Positions 7,689 to 17,286 of a stretch of 64,000 nucleotides of DNA are shown here, in pieces. The first letter of the stretch is position 1, and each line of letters opens with the position of its first letter. The notes below the pieces were generated by a model. It was not told the DNA's origin. It was given only the letters and a program-made list of their open reading frames with translations, and searched no databases. Origin of the DNA: JACPVF01 sp964502095 (lineage in GTDB: Bacteria > Chloroflexota > Anaerolineae > Anaerolineales > Villigracilaceae); NCBI GenBank assembly GCA_964502095.1, contig CAZCUF010000012.1:48009-112008 (forward strand), read 5' to 3'. The position numbers were made by a program, and so were the translations under genes.

Positions 7689-8582
7689 ATGGGAAATACC
7701 CGATTGCTCGTTGTAGAGGATGACGTCGATATTGCGAACATGCTCAAGATCTACTTTACGGGCTTGCAATTCGATGTGGATGTGGCCAGCCGCGGCGCGG
7801 ACGCCCTCGAAAAGACGAAGCACGTATTACCGCACCTGATTGTGCTAGATATTATGCTTCCCGATATCGACGGATATGAGGTTTGCCGCACCCTGCGCAC
7901 GAGCATGCGCACCAGCCACATTCCGGTCATCTTTCTTACGCAGAAGGATGAACGCAGTGACAAACTTCAGGGGCTGGAGCTGGGCGCGGACGATTACATC
8001 ACCAAGCCTTTCGACATCGAAGAATTGAAACTGCGCGTGACCGGCGCGATCCGCCGTTCGGAACGCGAGAGTCTCACCGATCCGCGTTCGGGACTGCCCG
8101 CTGGTCGCTTGATCGAGGAGCAGTTGCGCCGCATCATCCGCGAACAGAACTGGGCCCTGCTCGATATTCGCATCGATCATTTTGAATCGTTCCGCGATGT
8201 CTATGGCTTTGTGGCCGGGGACGACGTTCTGCGGTTCACTGCCATGTTGATTGGCGAAGTGGTGGATGAGCTTGGCACGAAGGGCGATTTCATCGGCCAT
8301 GCGGGCGGCGATAATTACATCGTCATTACAACCGAAGCGGCCGGCTCCGCGTTGAAGAAACGTTTGAAGGAACGTTTCGCTTCGGAAGTTCAGACGCATT
8401 ACAACTTCATCGATCGCCAGCAGGGCTTCATTCAAACTCCCAAGCCGGATGGCAGTGTGGAGAAAACGCCGTTCATGACTCTGGCGATTGGGCTGGTCTC
8501 TCCGAGCCAGCAATCATTCGCCGATATTCGCGAGATCACAGAACTGGCGGCTGACGCGCGCCGGCAGGATTCTGCCGATTGA
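7689..8582 (+). CDS. Response regulator with degenerate GGDEF domain
   Basis: The start at 7689 is fixed by GAGGAGG at 7677-7683; it gives 297 residues. Residues 1-120 are a CheY-like receiver: the acidic pair is in VVEDD, the phosphoacceptor Asp in LIVLDIMLPDIDGYE, Thr in FLTQKDE, and Lys in ITKPFD. Residues ~140-290 follow the GGDEF fold (LTDPRSGLPAGRLIEE, then DIRIDHFESFRDVYG), but the active-site motif reads AGGDNY instead of GGDEF. It therefore probably lacks diguanylate cyclase activity and may bind a nucleotide or a partner. It sits just before the giant kinase and is its probable phosphorylation target. Compared with an active enzyme the metal-binding Glu is missing. Confidence 0.88.
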   Translation: MGNTRLLVVEDDVDIANMLKIYFTGLQFDVDVASRGADALEKTKHVLPHLIVLDIMLPDIDGYEVCRTLRTSMRTSHIPVIFLTQKDERSDKLQGLELGADDYITKPFDIEELKLRVTGAIRRSERESLTDPRSGLPAGRLIEEQLRRIIREQNWALLDIRIDHFESFRDVYGFVAGDDVLRFTAMLIGEVVDELGTKGDFIGHAGGDNYIVITTEAAGSALKKRLKERFASEVQTHYNFIDRQQGFIQTPKPDGSVEKTPFMTLAIGLVSPSQQSFADIREITELAADARRQDSAD

Positions 8583-8601
8583 AGATTGGTGATTTCTGAG
8601 T

Positions 8602-11600
8602 ATGTTCCCCGGCCTGGGTCTTGGCATAGGACTATTCGCCCTCGGACTGGTGCTTGTGTTCCTGGTCTGGGTGCTGTTGCGCCTGTTGCCTCACCGGCCG
8701 GATTCCGTCCCGGCAGATCTGCCGACTCTTGTTCCCCCTGATCCTCAACAATCCATTGACGCAATTTTGGTGATTCAATCCGGCGGCCGCGTGGAATATA
8801 TCAACGCGCTGGCGCGCCAATGGTTTGAGCTATCCGAGCAGGAGCCTGCCGATCTGGAGCGGCTGGCGCGGCGCGTGCGCCCCATGAACGATTTTCTTAA
8901 TTTATGCGCCGTGCCGGGACAAAAGCGGCTTACTGTCAATGCGAGGTTATTGGAGGCCACTTCCTATCAAGTGCCGGGACCTTATCCGCTGATGCTGATC
9001 TCGTTGCGCTCGATGGACCTGACCTCTGCTTTGGCGGACGGTAACGAAGCGGCCGGATCGATCTTGAAGATCGTTTCGGATTTCAATCAGGATATTGCCG
9101 CCAGCCTTGACCTGCCGGCCACGATCCAATCTGTGCTGGAAAATGTAAACCGCGTGGTTCCAGCCGATATGATGGAACTCAAGGTGTGGGAACAGAACGA
9201 CCAGGCGCTGGTGCTGTATCGGTTTCAGGACCCGCTTTCATCGTCCGGGCAAATGACGCGCTCAGCGCAATCTCATTTCGGCGCGTTGACGGATCAGTTG
9301 GTTTCGGCGCGGCAACCGCTTTTGTTATCGCGAGAGCAAATTCCGGTCAATGGCTCGGCGGTCAAAATTCAATCTTATTTGGGCGTTCCATTAATGGCCG
9401 GCGGCGAATTGGTTGGGACGCTGGAGGCCGGGCAGGTTGGGTCGGGCGCGTTCGGCCAGCATGATATCGATCTGCTGAAACTGATTTCCGGCCAGGCGGC
9501 AGTCGCGATCCGCAATTCCATTTTGTATCAGAAGGAACAGCGCCGCGCTTCCGAATTGGCCGGGCTTGCAAATCTCACACAGGCTGTCAGCGCCATTCAA
9601 GACCCGAAAGAACTCTTTGCGCGTTTGGTGGATAGTGTTGTGCCGCTGTTCGATGCGGAGATCGTCGGTTTCCTTTTATACGACGATACGCGCCGCATGC
9701 TCGAAGGACAGGTTCCGTTTCGCGGGCTTCCCGCGCAGATCGTGGAGAACTATCGCGCGCCCATCGCGGCCAATAGCCCGGCCGAACGCATCCTGTTGGA
9801 TCTCAAGCCGGTTCTAACCCTTGACGCTTCTCAGGACGAAAACTGGCGCGCCCTCGGTCTCATCAACGTTGCGCTGGCCGCCAGTTTGCGCGATTCGGCG
9901 TTGATGCCGCTGGTGTCAGCGGGACGCATGGTGGGATATTTGCAGGTATCCCATCATCGCGGCGGGAACGCTTCATTTTCCAGCGACGAGTTACGCTTGA
10001 TGGAAATCGCCGCCAATCAGGCCGCGGCCATTATCGAGAACGCGTTGCTCGTCCAGCAGACGCGTTTGCGCACACAGCGTTCTGATGCCTTGCGGCGGAT
10101 TGCCAGCCTCTCCGCCTCAGCCGCCACGCTGGATGAGGCGCTCAAATATTCCATGCAGGAACTGATTCACTTGTTCCAGGCCGATGCGGGCGGCATATTT
10201 CTGCTGGATGAAGCGCGCGGCCAATTGACCTTGCACCGCGGTTCATTGTGGGGCGTGCCTGATGAAACCGCGAACTCATTTCCCCAGCCATATATTGACG
10301 ATCCCGAATATTTGGACACAGTAACGTACACGCAAAAACCGTACATCTCCGGTCGGTTGAGTGTCGATCAGAATCTGCCGTTGTTATATCGGCCCCTGCC
10401 TGCCTCGATGCGGATGGAATCGCTGTTGGCCGCGCCATTGATGGTGCGCGAACACAGCATCGGCGAATTGGTGTTGGGCACTCAACTGGCCGATCATTTC
10501 AATCAATATGATTTACAGGTCGTTTCGAGCGCGGCCAGTCAATTGGCTTCGATGGTGAATGGCGCCAACCTGATCGGGCAGACCGACGAATCCCTGCGCC
10601 GCCGCGTGGATCAATTGACCGCGATCGCGCGCGTCAGCCGCGAACTTTCGGCCTCGTTGGAACTCGACCGTTTATTGGATGTGGTGCATAACGAGGTTTT
10701 GCGCGTCTCGCGGGCCGATTGTGGATCGATCCTGCTTTTCGATTCCGCCGCGCAAACTCAAGGTCCGAATGTGACGCATGCGATTGGCTGTCAGACTCAC
10801 AGCGACCTGACCCGCCTGGATCGTATGGTGCTCGAAAGCGGCAAGTCGCTGGTAGTGAATGATTTTCATGCCAGCGGCGGACAGCCGCCTCACGATGGGG
10901 TCCGCTCGGCGCTGGTGGTGCCGATCAAACAGCAGGATCGCATATTGGGCATAATCCATCTTCATGCCAATCTGCCGTCGTTCTTCGATGAAGGCGTACA
11001 GGATGTTATCGAGACGCTCGCCTCGCAGGTTTTCATCGCGATCATCAATGTCCGCGAATATCAAGATGAACGGCATCGTTCCGAACTCCTGAGCCGCCGC
11101 GCCGACACGCTGGCAAAACTCGCGTCGATCAGTTACAGCTTTCATCAGGACCAGCCGCTGGAACAGGCTTTGCATGCCATTGCGCAAGGCATTCGCGAGG
11201 CCACCCCATTCCGCGTGGTACTGATCAGCGTGTACGAAGCCGAAACAGGTTTACTGCGCCGCGTGACGGGGGTTGGGATTTCGCCGGATACGATGAGCGA
11301 GTTGATGGCGCGTAAACAGCCATTAACTGGTTTCCGGCAATTGATGCGGCCCGAGTTCAAGATCAGCCGCTCGTATTTCATCCCCGCCGATCAAAGACCC
11401 ATCCTGCCGGCGGATTTCCACTATGTTTATACCAATACGGCCGAAAGCACTGTCTCGGCCTCCCGAAAAAATACCTGGAATGCAGACGACTTTTTCTTGA
11501 TTCCAATGGAAGACGCGGAAGGCAACCCGCTGGGATTGATCAGCCTGGACGATCCGTCGAACGGCCTGCGCCCGGACCGCGCCACAATCGATTCACTGGA

Positions 11601-14600
11601 AGTCTTTGCCGTTCAAGCCTCGCTGTTGATCGGCAATTCGATGCGCCTGACGGGTTTGCAGACTCGCATCGAATCGCTTTCCGACGGCATTCAACGCCAG
11701 CAGAAATTATTGAACGTCAGCCAGAATGACCTCCCGCTTCTGCTCCGCAAGGATTTGGAGCAGACCATCTCTTTGCACAATTTGGAACGGCGCGCTCAAC
11801 GCGTGCGCGCCGGGTTGGCCATCACTGAATCTGTCAGCCGCCAGTTGGATGCTTCCAGCGCATTGATGGCGCTTGGCCGCGAAACCCTGACCCAATTGGG
11901 CATGGCGGCCGCGCTGGTGGCCGAAGAATCTCCGGAAGGCCCGCGGCTGGCGCATGTGCTGGGCAGTATTCCCCGCGCCACCAACGTGGAAGCATTGTTC
12001 GGTCAGCGCAATCCGATGCGCGTGGTGTTACAAACCGGCGACCCCATTTTGGTCGGCAACCTGGATGACGACGAGGAATGGCGCGATACGCCGATGCTGA
12101 CTTCATTACGCGCCAAGGGATTCATCTGCCTGCCTGTGATAGTGGAAGACCGGCCTATCGCCGCCATGCTGGCGGTCAGCCCTGAACCGTTGCCTGCTTT
12201 CACCGCCGAGGACCGCCAGGTCTATTTTCAGATTTCACGGCAGACCTCGGTGATTCTGCAAAATATTTCGCTCTTGAGCGAGACGCGCCGCCGCTTGCAG
12301 GAAGTGGATTTGTTGTTGGAATTCAGCCGCCGTTTGAGCGGTTTGAACCCGGACGATATGGTACGGTCGCTGTTGGAGAGCGCGCGCCGGGTTCTGCGCG
12401 GGGCGCATGCAGGCGTGGTCTTTGTTTGGAATCGGCAGGCCAATCAATTAATTCCGCGCGCCGTATCCGGTTATGCCGATAATGCCAGCTTGTTGCATAT
12501 CAATTATCGCTCCGGCGAGGCTTTGCCGGGCGCGGTCTTTGCTTCGCGAAAAACGCGCCGCGTGGATGAAGTCAACTTTGCGCGCGATTACACCTTGAGC
12601 ACCGATAATCTTTTATTGTATCGGCAGGCCACCGGCGGACGACTACCCGTTTCCAGTTTGTTGATTCCGATCACTGCCGGCAGTCAGGATCTCGGTCTGT
12701 TGGTGCTCGATAACTTTAATACAGTGGCCGCTTTTCGTCCGGAAGATGAAGCCCTGCTTGTCTCGCTGGCACAACAGGTGGCGTTATCGTTGGAAAACGT
12801 ACGTTTGGTGCAGGCGACTCAGGAACGCGCCGGGCAGTTGCAGTCCCTGAACGAAGCCGCGGCATCCCTGACCTCGAGCCTGCGCACGGACGAATTGGTG
12901 AATGCCCTCCTCTACCGACTCGAAGCGATCCTGCCGTACGATACGGCCGCGCTGTGGCTGCGCGAAAAGGACCGCCTCGTGGTTTCTTCTGCGGTGGGCT
13001 TCCCCGATACCGAGAAACGACTCGGCCTGGCTACCACTGTTACAGATAGCGCATTGTTCAACGAGATTGCGCGCAATGGTCAAGCCATTGTGGTCAGTGA
13101 CGTGCGCGAAGACCCGCGCTTCCCGGTTGTCGAGGCGCCGCGCCTTTCATGGATGGGAATCCCGCTTCTTTCCAAGGGCGAGTTGGCGGGCGTGATCGCG
13201 TTGGAAAAATGGCAGGCGAACTTTTACACCAGCGACCATGTGCAGGTGGCCATGGCGTTCGCCGGTCAGGCCACGGTTTCTCTGGAGAACGCGCGGCTCT
13301 ACGAAGAGAGTCTGAATCGTGCGGCTGAACTCGATCAACGTTCCCAGCGTTTGGCTCTGCTTAATCGTTTCTCGGCTTCCCTGAGCGGTTTGCTGGACGC
13401 GAATCAAATCCTGCAAATCACATCCGAAGAGTTGGCGCATGCGCTTGGCGTTCAGCGAGTATCGGCGGCAGTCCTTGATAATGGACGCGCGCAATGGGTC
13501 CTGTCCGTGCCCTCCGCCGCGGATGAACTGCCTCAGCATCTGCCGGATGCGCCGATTTTCAGTCGCTTGCAGGAATCGCACGGGATCTTTACTGCCAATG
13601 ATATTCGCGCGGAAGTCGATCTTAAGCCTCTGATGAAATTCCTCGGCAGTGAGAATCCTGCTTTGCTCATCCTGCCTTTGATCGGAGGTTCGGAACTGCG
13701 CGCTTTGCTCTTCCTTCAGGATGAGCGCGGCCGCTCAGGCTTGAACGAAATTGATTTGGCGCGCACCATTGTCAATCAGGCGGCCATCGCCCTCGAAAAC
13801 GCGCGCTTATATGAGCGCACGGTGCGGACGGCTGAACGCTTTGCGATTTTGAACGAGACCAGCGCGCAGATCAATATCAGTTTCGATGCCGAGAAAATTT
13901 ACGAAGCCGTCCACAAAGCGGCCCAGCGCGTGATGGTGGTGGAAGCTTTTGCCATCACTCTGCTGGATGAGGCCTCGGCTGAGATCGAAGGCGTATATCT
14001 CATCGATCAAGGCAAGCGCATGCCGAACTCCCGCATGCCCAAGGCGGAAACGATCAGCGGAAGAGTCATCGACAGCGGCCAGCCTCTCATGACGCACACA
14101 CTGGTCGAATCTGAACAGGCGGGCGGATATCTATACGGTGAAGACCCGCTCTCGATTCTGGCTGTGCCCATGACAATCGGCGGGCACGCCATTGGCATGC
14201 TGTCGGCGCAGAGTTATCAGCCCAATGCTTACACGTCCGAAGATTTGCAAATTCTCGGTACGTTGGCGAATCAGGCCGCGGTCGCGATTCAGAACGCCCG
14301 CCTGTTTGCCGAAACTCAACGACTGACACAGGAACTCGAACAACGCGTCGTCGAGCGGACCTCGCAATTGCGCCGTGAACAACAGAATACGGAAACGCTG
14401 TTGAGAATCCTGACCGAAGTATCTTCCAGCCTCGACCTCGACCGCGCTCTCAACCGCACCCTTTCCCTGCTCAACGAGGCGGCCGGCGCCGAGCAGGGCA
14501 CCATCATGCTGCTTCAAGCCGATGACAATCTGCTCCATTACCGCGCAGGGTATGGCTATCTCTCCGATCGCACCGATCCTTCCGGCACGCGCGGTTTCAC

Positions 14601-16035
14601 ACTCAAAGTGGGTGAAGGTCTGGCGGGCTGGGTCGTTCAAAACCGTGAGGCCGTGCTGATCGATGACCTGCACCAGGATCCGCGCTGGGTGCGTTCGACG
14701 GTCAGCGGGCAGGATCATCGCAGTAGTATTGTCGCGCCTCTGCTGGTTGGCGAGGACGTGATCGGCGTGTTGATGATCTTTCACCGTGACCAGCATTTCT
14801 TCAGCCCGGATATTTTGAATCTGGTCAAGGCGATTGCCAGCCAGGTGGCGGTGGCGATCAATAATGCGCACTTATATGAGTTGATTCGCGACCAGGCCGA
14901 ACGTCTCGGCGTGATGCTGCGCAAGGAACAGGAGGATGCCAGCCGTTCACAAGCCATCCTCGAAGCTGTGGCCGATGGTGTGCTGGTCACCGGCAGTGAT
15001 AATCACATCACCTTCATCAACCTCTCCACAGAGGAGATTCTCGGCATCAAATCTGCGCGTGCGCTCGGCCAGTCGCTGGAAGCATTCGGCGGTTTATTTG
15101 GCCGTTCGGCCAAATCCTGGATGGAAACAGTCCATCGCTGGTCGGAGGAACCTTCATCTTTCCACGGCGATACGTATGCCGAGCAGTTGGAACTGGAAGA
15201 CGGCCGCATTGCGTTGATCCATCTTGCGCCGGTCATTTTGCAGAACGATTTTCTCGGTACGGTATCCATCTTTCGCGACGTTACGCACGAGGTCGAAGTG
15301 GACCGTTTGAAGTCCGAGTTTGTGGCGACCGTCAGCCATGAGTTACGCACTCCGATGACCTCCATCAAAGGGTACGTGGATATTTTGTTGATGGGCGCGG
15401 CGGGCGCCTTCAATGAGAATCAAGCGCATTTCCTGCAGATCGTCAAGCAAAATGCCGAGCGCCTCAATGTTCTCGTCAATGACCTGCTCGATATTTCGCG
15501 CATTGAAGCCGGCCGAATCACCCTGACTCCGCAAGCCATCAATCTGCGCGATGTCGCTGAAGACGTGATCGCGGATGTGTTGAGACGATCCCAGCAGGAT
15601 CAGAAGCCGATGGCGCTTTCATTGGACGCGCCGCGCGATCTGCCGCGCGTATTGGGCGATACCGAACGGGTGCGCCAGATCATTTCCAACCTGGTGGATA
15701 ACGCCTATCATTACACGCCTGAAAATGGCACCATCAAAGTTCACATTCAGCCTTTGGAGAACAATAAGGAAATGCAGGTGGATGTGGAGGACAACGGCGT
15801 TGGCATCGCGTTGGAAGACCAGCCTCGAATCTTCGAACGCTTTTATCGCGGGGAACATCCGCTGGTTCTGGCTACACCGGGCACAGGCCTGGGACTGGCG
15901 ATTGTCCGCCAGTTGATCGAGATGCACGGTGGGCGGATCTGGCTCAACAGCCGGGGCATTCCCGGAGAAGGCAGTACATTTTCTTTTACTTTGCCCCTGC
16001 AAAAGAAATCATCGGGCAATAAGGAATCATCATGA
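8602..16035 (+). CDS. Giant membrane-attached hybrid sensor histidine kinase with about eleven GAF domains
   Basis: This 2477-residue protein has one N-terminal membrane helix (about 5-27), a short PAS-like segment (about 50-110), then a tandem array of GAF domains beginning near residues 171, 335, 510, 685, 850, 1090, 1250, 1430, 1595, 1760 and 1943. A coiled coil (EQRVVERTSQLRREQQ) precedes the last GAF. Next are a PAS domain (about 2115-2220), HisKA with the phosphoacceptor His in VSHELRTP (about residue 2245), and HATPase_c with the N box SNLVDNAYHY near 2361 and the G box GTGLGLAI. Each GAF unit starts with a helix like 'LDxDRLLxxV' and ends with 'QAAVAIxNARL', so the array arose by repeated duplication. 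It probably integrates many ligands or protein signals on the cytoplasmic side. The downstream receiver overlaps its stop codon by 4 bases and is a likely phosphotransfer partner. Confidence 0.93.
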   Translation: MFPGLGLGIGLFALGLVLVFLVWVLLRLLPHRPDSVPADLPTLVPPDPQQSIDAILVIQSGGRVEYINALARQWFELSEQEPADLERLARRVRPMNDFLNLCAVPGQKRLTVNARLLEATSYQVPGPYPLMLISLRSMDLTSALADGNEAAGSILKIVSDFNQDIAASLDLPATIQSVLENVNRVVPADMMELKVWEQNDQALVLYRFQDPLSSSGQMTRSAQSHFGALTDQLVSARQPLLLSREQIPVNGSAVKIQSYLGVPLMAGGELVGTLEAGQVGSGAFGQHDIDLLKLISGQAAVAIRNSILYQKEQRRASELAGLANLTQAVSAIQDPKELFARLVDSVVPLFDAEIVGFLLYDDTRRMLEGQVPFRGLPAQIVENYRAPIAANSPAERILLDLKPVLTLDASQDENWRALGLINVALAASLRDSALMPLVSAGRMVGYLQVSHHRGGNASFSSDELRLMEIAANQAAAIIENALLVQQTRLRTQRSDALRRIASLSASAATLDEALKYSMQELIHLFQADAGGIFLLDEARGQLTLHRGSLWGVPDETANSFPQPYIDDPEYLDTVTYTQKPYISGRLSVDQNLPLLYRPLPASMRMESLLAAPLMVREHSIGELVLGTQLADHFNQYDLQVVSSAASQLASMVNGANLIGQTDESLRRRVDQLTAIARVSRELSASLELDRLLDVVHNEVLRVSRADCGSILLFDSAAQTQGPNVTHAIGCQTHSDLTRLDRMVLESGKSLVVNDFHASGGQPPHDGVRSALVVPIKQQDRILGIIHLHANLPSFFDEGVQDVIETLASQVFIAIINVREYQDERHRSELLSRRADTLAKLASISYSFHQDQPLEQALHAIAQGIREATPFRVVLISVYEAETGLLRRVTGVGISPDTMSELMARKQPLTGFRQLMRPEFKISRSYFIPADQRPILPADFHYVYTNTAESTVSASRKNTWNADDFFLIPMEDAEGNPLGLISLDDPSNGLRPDRATIDSLEVFAVQASLLIGNSMRLTGLQTRIESLSDGIQRQQKLLNVSQNDLPLLLRKDLEQTISLHNLERRAQRVRAGLAITESVSRQLDASSALMALGRETLTQLGMAAALVAEESPEGPRLAHVLGSIPRATNVEALFGQRNPMRVVLQTGDPILVGNLDDDEEWRDTPMLTSLRAKGFICLPVIVEDRPIAAMLAVSPEPLPAFTAEDRQVYFQISRQTSVILQNISLLSETRRRLQEVDLLLEFSRRLSGLNPDDMVRSLLESARRVLRGAHAGVVFVWNRQANQLIPRAVSGYADNASLLHINYRSGEALPGAVFASRKTRRVDEVNFARDYTLSTDNLLLYRQATGGRLPVSSLLIPITAGSQDLGLLVLDNFNTVAAFRPEDEALLVSLAQQVALSLENVRLVQATQERAGQLQSLNEAAASLTSSLRTDELVNALLYRLEAILPYDTAALWLREKDRLVVSSAVGFPDTEKRLGLATTVTDSALFNEIARNGQAIVVSDVREDPRFPVVEAPRLSWMGIPLLSKGELAGVIALEKWQANFYTSDHVQVAMAFAGQATVSLENARLYEESLNRAAELDQRSQRLALLNRFSASLSGLLDANQILQITSEELAHALGVQRVSAAVLDNGRAQWVLSVPSAADELPQHLPDAPIFSRLQESHGIFTANDIRAEVDLKPLMKFLGSENPALLILPLIGGSELRALLFLQDERGRSGLNEIDLARTIVNQAAIALENARLYERTVRTAERFAILNETSAQINISFDAEKIYEAVHKAAQRVMVVEAFAITLLDEASAEIEGVYLIDQGKRMPNSRMPKAETISGRVIDSGQPLMTHTLVESEQAGGYLYGEDPLSILAVPMTIGGHAIGMLSAQSYQPNAYTSEDLQILGTLANQAAVAIQNARLFAETQRLTQELEQRVVERTSQLRREQQNTETLLRILTEVSSSLDLDRALNRTLSLLNEAAGAEQGTIMLLQADDNLLHYRAGYGYLSDRTDPSGTRGFTLKVGEGLAGWVVQNREAVLIDDLHQDPRWVRSTVSGQDHRSSIVAPLLVGEDVIGVLMIFHRDQHFFSPDILNLVKAIASQVAVAINNAHLYELIRDQAERLGVMLRKEQEDASRSQAILEAVADGVLVTGSDNHITFINLSTEEILGIKSARALGQSLEAFGGLFGRSAKSWMETVHRWSEEPSSFHGDTYAEQLELEDGRIALIHLAPVILQNDFLGTVSIFRDVTHEVEVDRLKSEFVATVSHELRTPMTSIKGYVDILLMGAAGAFNENQAHFLQIVKQNAERLNVLVNDLLDISRIEAGRITLTPQAINLRDVAEDVIADVLRRSQQDQKPMALSLDAPRDLPRVLGDTERVRQIISNLVDNAYHYTPENGTIKVHIQPLENNKEMQVDVEDNGVGIALEDQPRIFERFYRGEHPLVLATPGTGLGLAIVRQLIEMHGGRIWLNSRGIPGEGSTFSFTLPLQKKSSGNKESS

Positions 16036-16406
16036 CCAAAATCTTAGTTGCTGAAGACGAACCCGACATCCGCGAACTCGTGGCCTTTACTTTGCGTTAT
16101 GCGGGACACGAAGTGATCACGGCGAACAACGGCGAGGACGCCCTGCATCTGGCTCAAACGGAATTGCCCGATCTGGCCCTGATGGATGTGCGCATGCCGC
16201 GCATGACCGGCTACGACGCCTGCCGCGCCATGAAAGCCAACCCCGCGACGAAAGATATTCCAGTGGTCTTCCTCTCCGCCAAAGGACAGGAATCTGAGAT
16301 TGCAATCGGCTTTCAGGCCGGGGCCGAAGAATATTTATTGAAACCGTTTGCGCCCGATCAATTGACCGAACGCGTGCGCGCGATCCTGGGCAAATTCGGC
16401 AAATAA
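16032..16406 (+). CDS. Stand-alone CheY-like response regulator
   Basis: This 124-residue single receiver domain has the acidic pocket E8/D9, the phosphoacceptor Asp at residue 52 (LALMDVRMPRMTG), a Ser in VVFLSAKGQ and a Lys in LLKPFAPDQ. There is no output domain, so it signals by protein contact or is a phosphorelay intermediate. The ATG overlaps the kinase stop codon (ATGA at 16032-16035), which makes it the strongest candidate partner for that kinase. Confidence 0.92.
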   Translation: MTKILVAEDEPDIRELVAFTLRYAGHEVITANNGEDALHLAQTELPDLALMDVRMPRMTGYDACRAMKANPATKDIPVVFLSAKGQESEIAIGFQAGAEEYLLKPFAPDQLTERVRAILGKFGK

Positions 16407-16427
16407 ATTGGCTGAAAGAAACGAACG

Positions 16428-17216
16428 ATGAGCGCGATCATTCTGGACGGATCCATAGTGCATTATGAGGCCCTGGGCAAGGGGCGGCCCATCGTCTTTC
16501 TGCACGGCTGGGTCGGCTCGTGGCGTTATTGGATCAACGCCATGCAGGTGGCCTCCACCTCATACCGCGCCTATGCGTTCGATTTATATGGTTATGGAGA
16601 TACCGCGCACGAACCGCTGAAATATTCCCTGGCGCGCCAGGCCGATCTGTTGGATCGTTTTTTGGGCGTGATGGGCATTGGCAAGATCGCCATCATCGGG
16701 CACGGGCTGGGCGCGCTGGTGGGTTTGGAGTTCATCAAGCAGTTTCAAAACAGCGTGGACCGCATCATGGCCGTCAACTGCCCTTTGAACATCGAGTCGA
16801 TCAATGCTCGTTTGAAGACCGCGCCCGTGGCCGAATTAGTGGATTGGCTTTCGACGCGCACGCCCGAAGCGGCAACTGCCCTCTCCGACGCCTCCAAAAC
16901 GGACCCGCTGGCTGTTGCCGCATCGATTACCGATCTTCAGGCCGATGGTTTATTCAGTTCGGTGCGCGCCGCGAATATTCCCTGTCTGTTCGTTTATGGG
17001 CAAAACGACCCTGCCATTATTCTGCCGCCGCCCGAGAAAGCCCGTTCGCTTTCGTTTATGATGCACCAGATCGTGCTCGACGATGTCGGTCACTTTCCGA
17101 TGATCGAAGACCCGCTGAAGTTCAATCGTTTGATGACCGATTTCCTCGCGCTCGATTCGGGAGTCAGCCCCACAGAACTGCAATTGAAGGAAGAATGGAA
17201 ACGCCGCGTGCGTTGA
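16428..17216 (+). CDS. Alpha/beta-hydrolase-fold protein lacking the nucleophile serine
   Basis: This 262-residue protein is a clear paralogue of the hydrolase at 3827-4627. Both have VHYE..G.G.P......HGW.GSW at residues 11-32, and both have the elbow at 90-95. Here the elbow reads GHGLGA, so residue 93 is Gly instead of the catalytic Ser. The acid region (YGQNDPAII) and the histidine (VGHFPMIEDP) are retained. With no nucleophile it is probably not an active hydrolase. Alpha/beta folds of this kind serve as ligand receptors (for example gibberellin and RsbQ-like sensors), although RsbQ keeps its serine. It closes the signalling cluster and is followed by a strong terminator. Confidence 0.85.
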   Translation: MSAIILDGSIVHYEALGKGRPIVFLHGWVGSWRYWINAMQVASTSYRAYAFDLYGYGDTAHEPLKYSLARQADLLDRFLGVMGIGKIAIIGHGLGALVGLEFIKQFQNSVDRIMAVNCPLNIESINARLKTAPVAELVDWLSTRTPEAATALSDASKTDPLAVAASITDLQADGLFSSVRAANIPCLFVYGQNDPAIILPPPEKARSLSFMMHQIVLDDVGHFPMIEDPLKFNRLMTDFLALDSGVSPTELQLKEEWKRRVR

Positions 17217-17247
17217 ATCGGGACGGAAACTCCGCTCCCGATTTTTT
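17217..17247 (+). terminator. Intrinsic terminator of the signalling cluster
   Basis: ATCGGGA (17217-17223) pairs with TCCCGAT (17236-17242), with an inner CGGA/TCCG stem, followed by TTTTTT. It starts on the base after the stop codon of the serine-less hydrolase paralogue. Confidence 0.85.
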
Positions 17248-17250
17248 ATC

Positions 17251-17279
17251 TTGACAGTCCCATCTGCGCGGCATATACT
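17251..17279 (+). promoter_or_regulatory. Consensus promoter of the thiamine operon
   Basis: TTGACA (17251-17256) and TATACT (17274-17279) are separated by 17 bases. The riboswitch begins a few bases after the expected start point. Confidence 0.9.
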
Positions 17280-17286
17280 CACTGCA

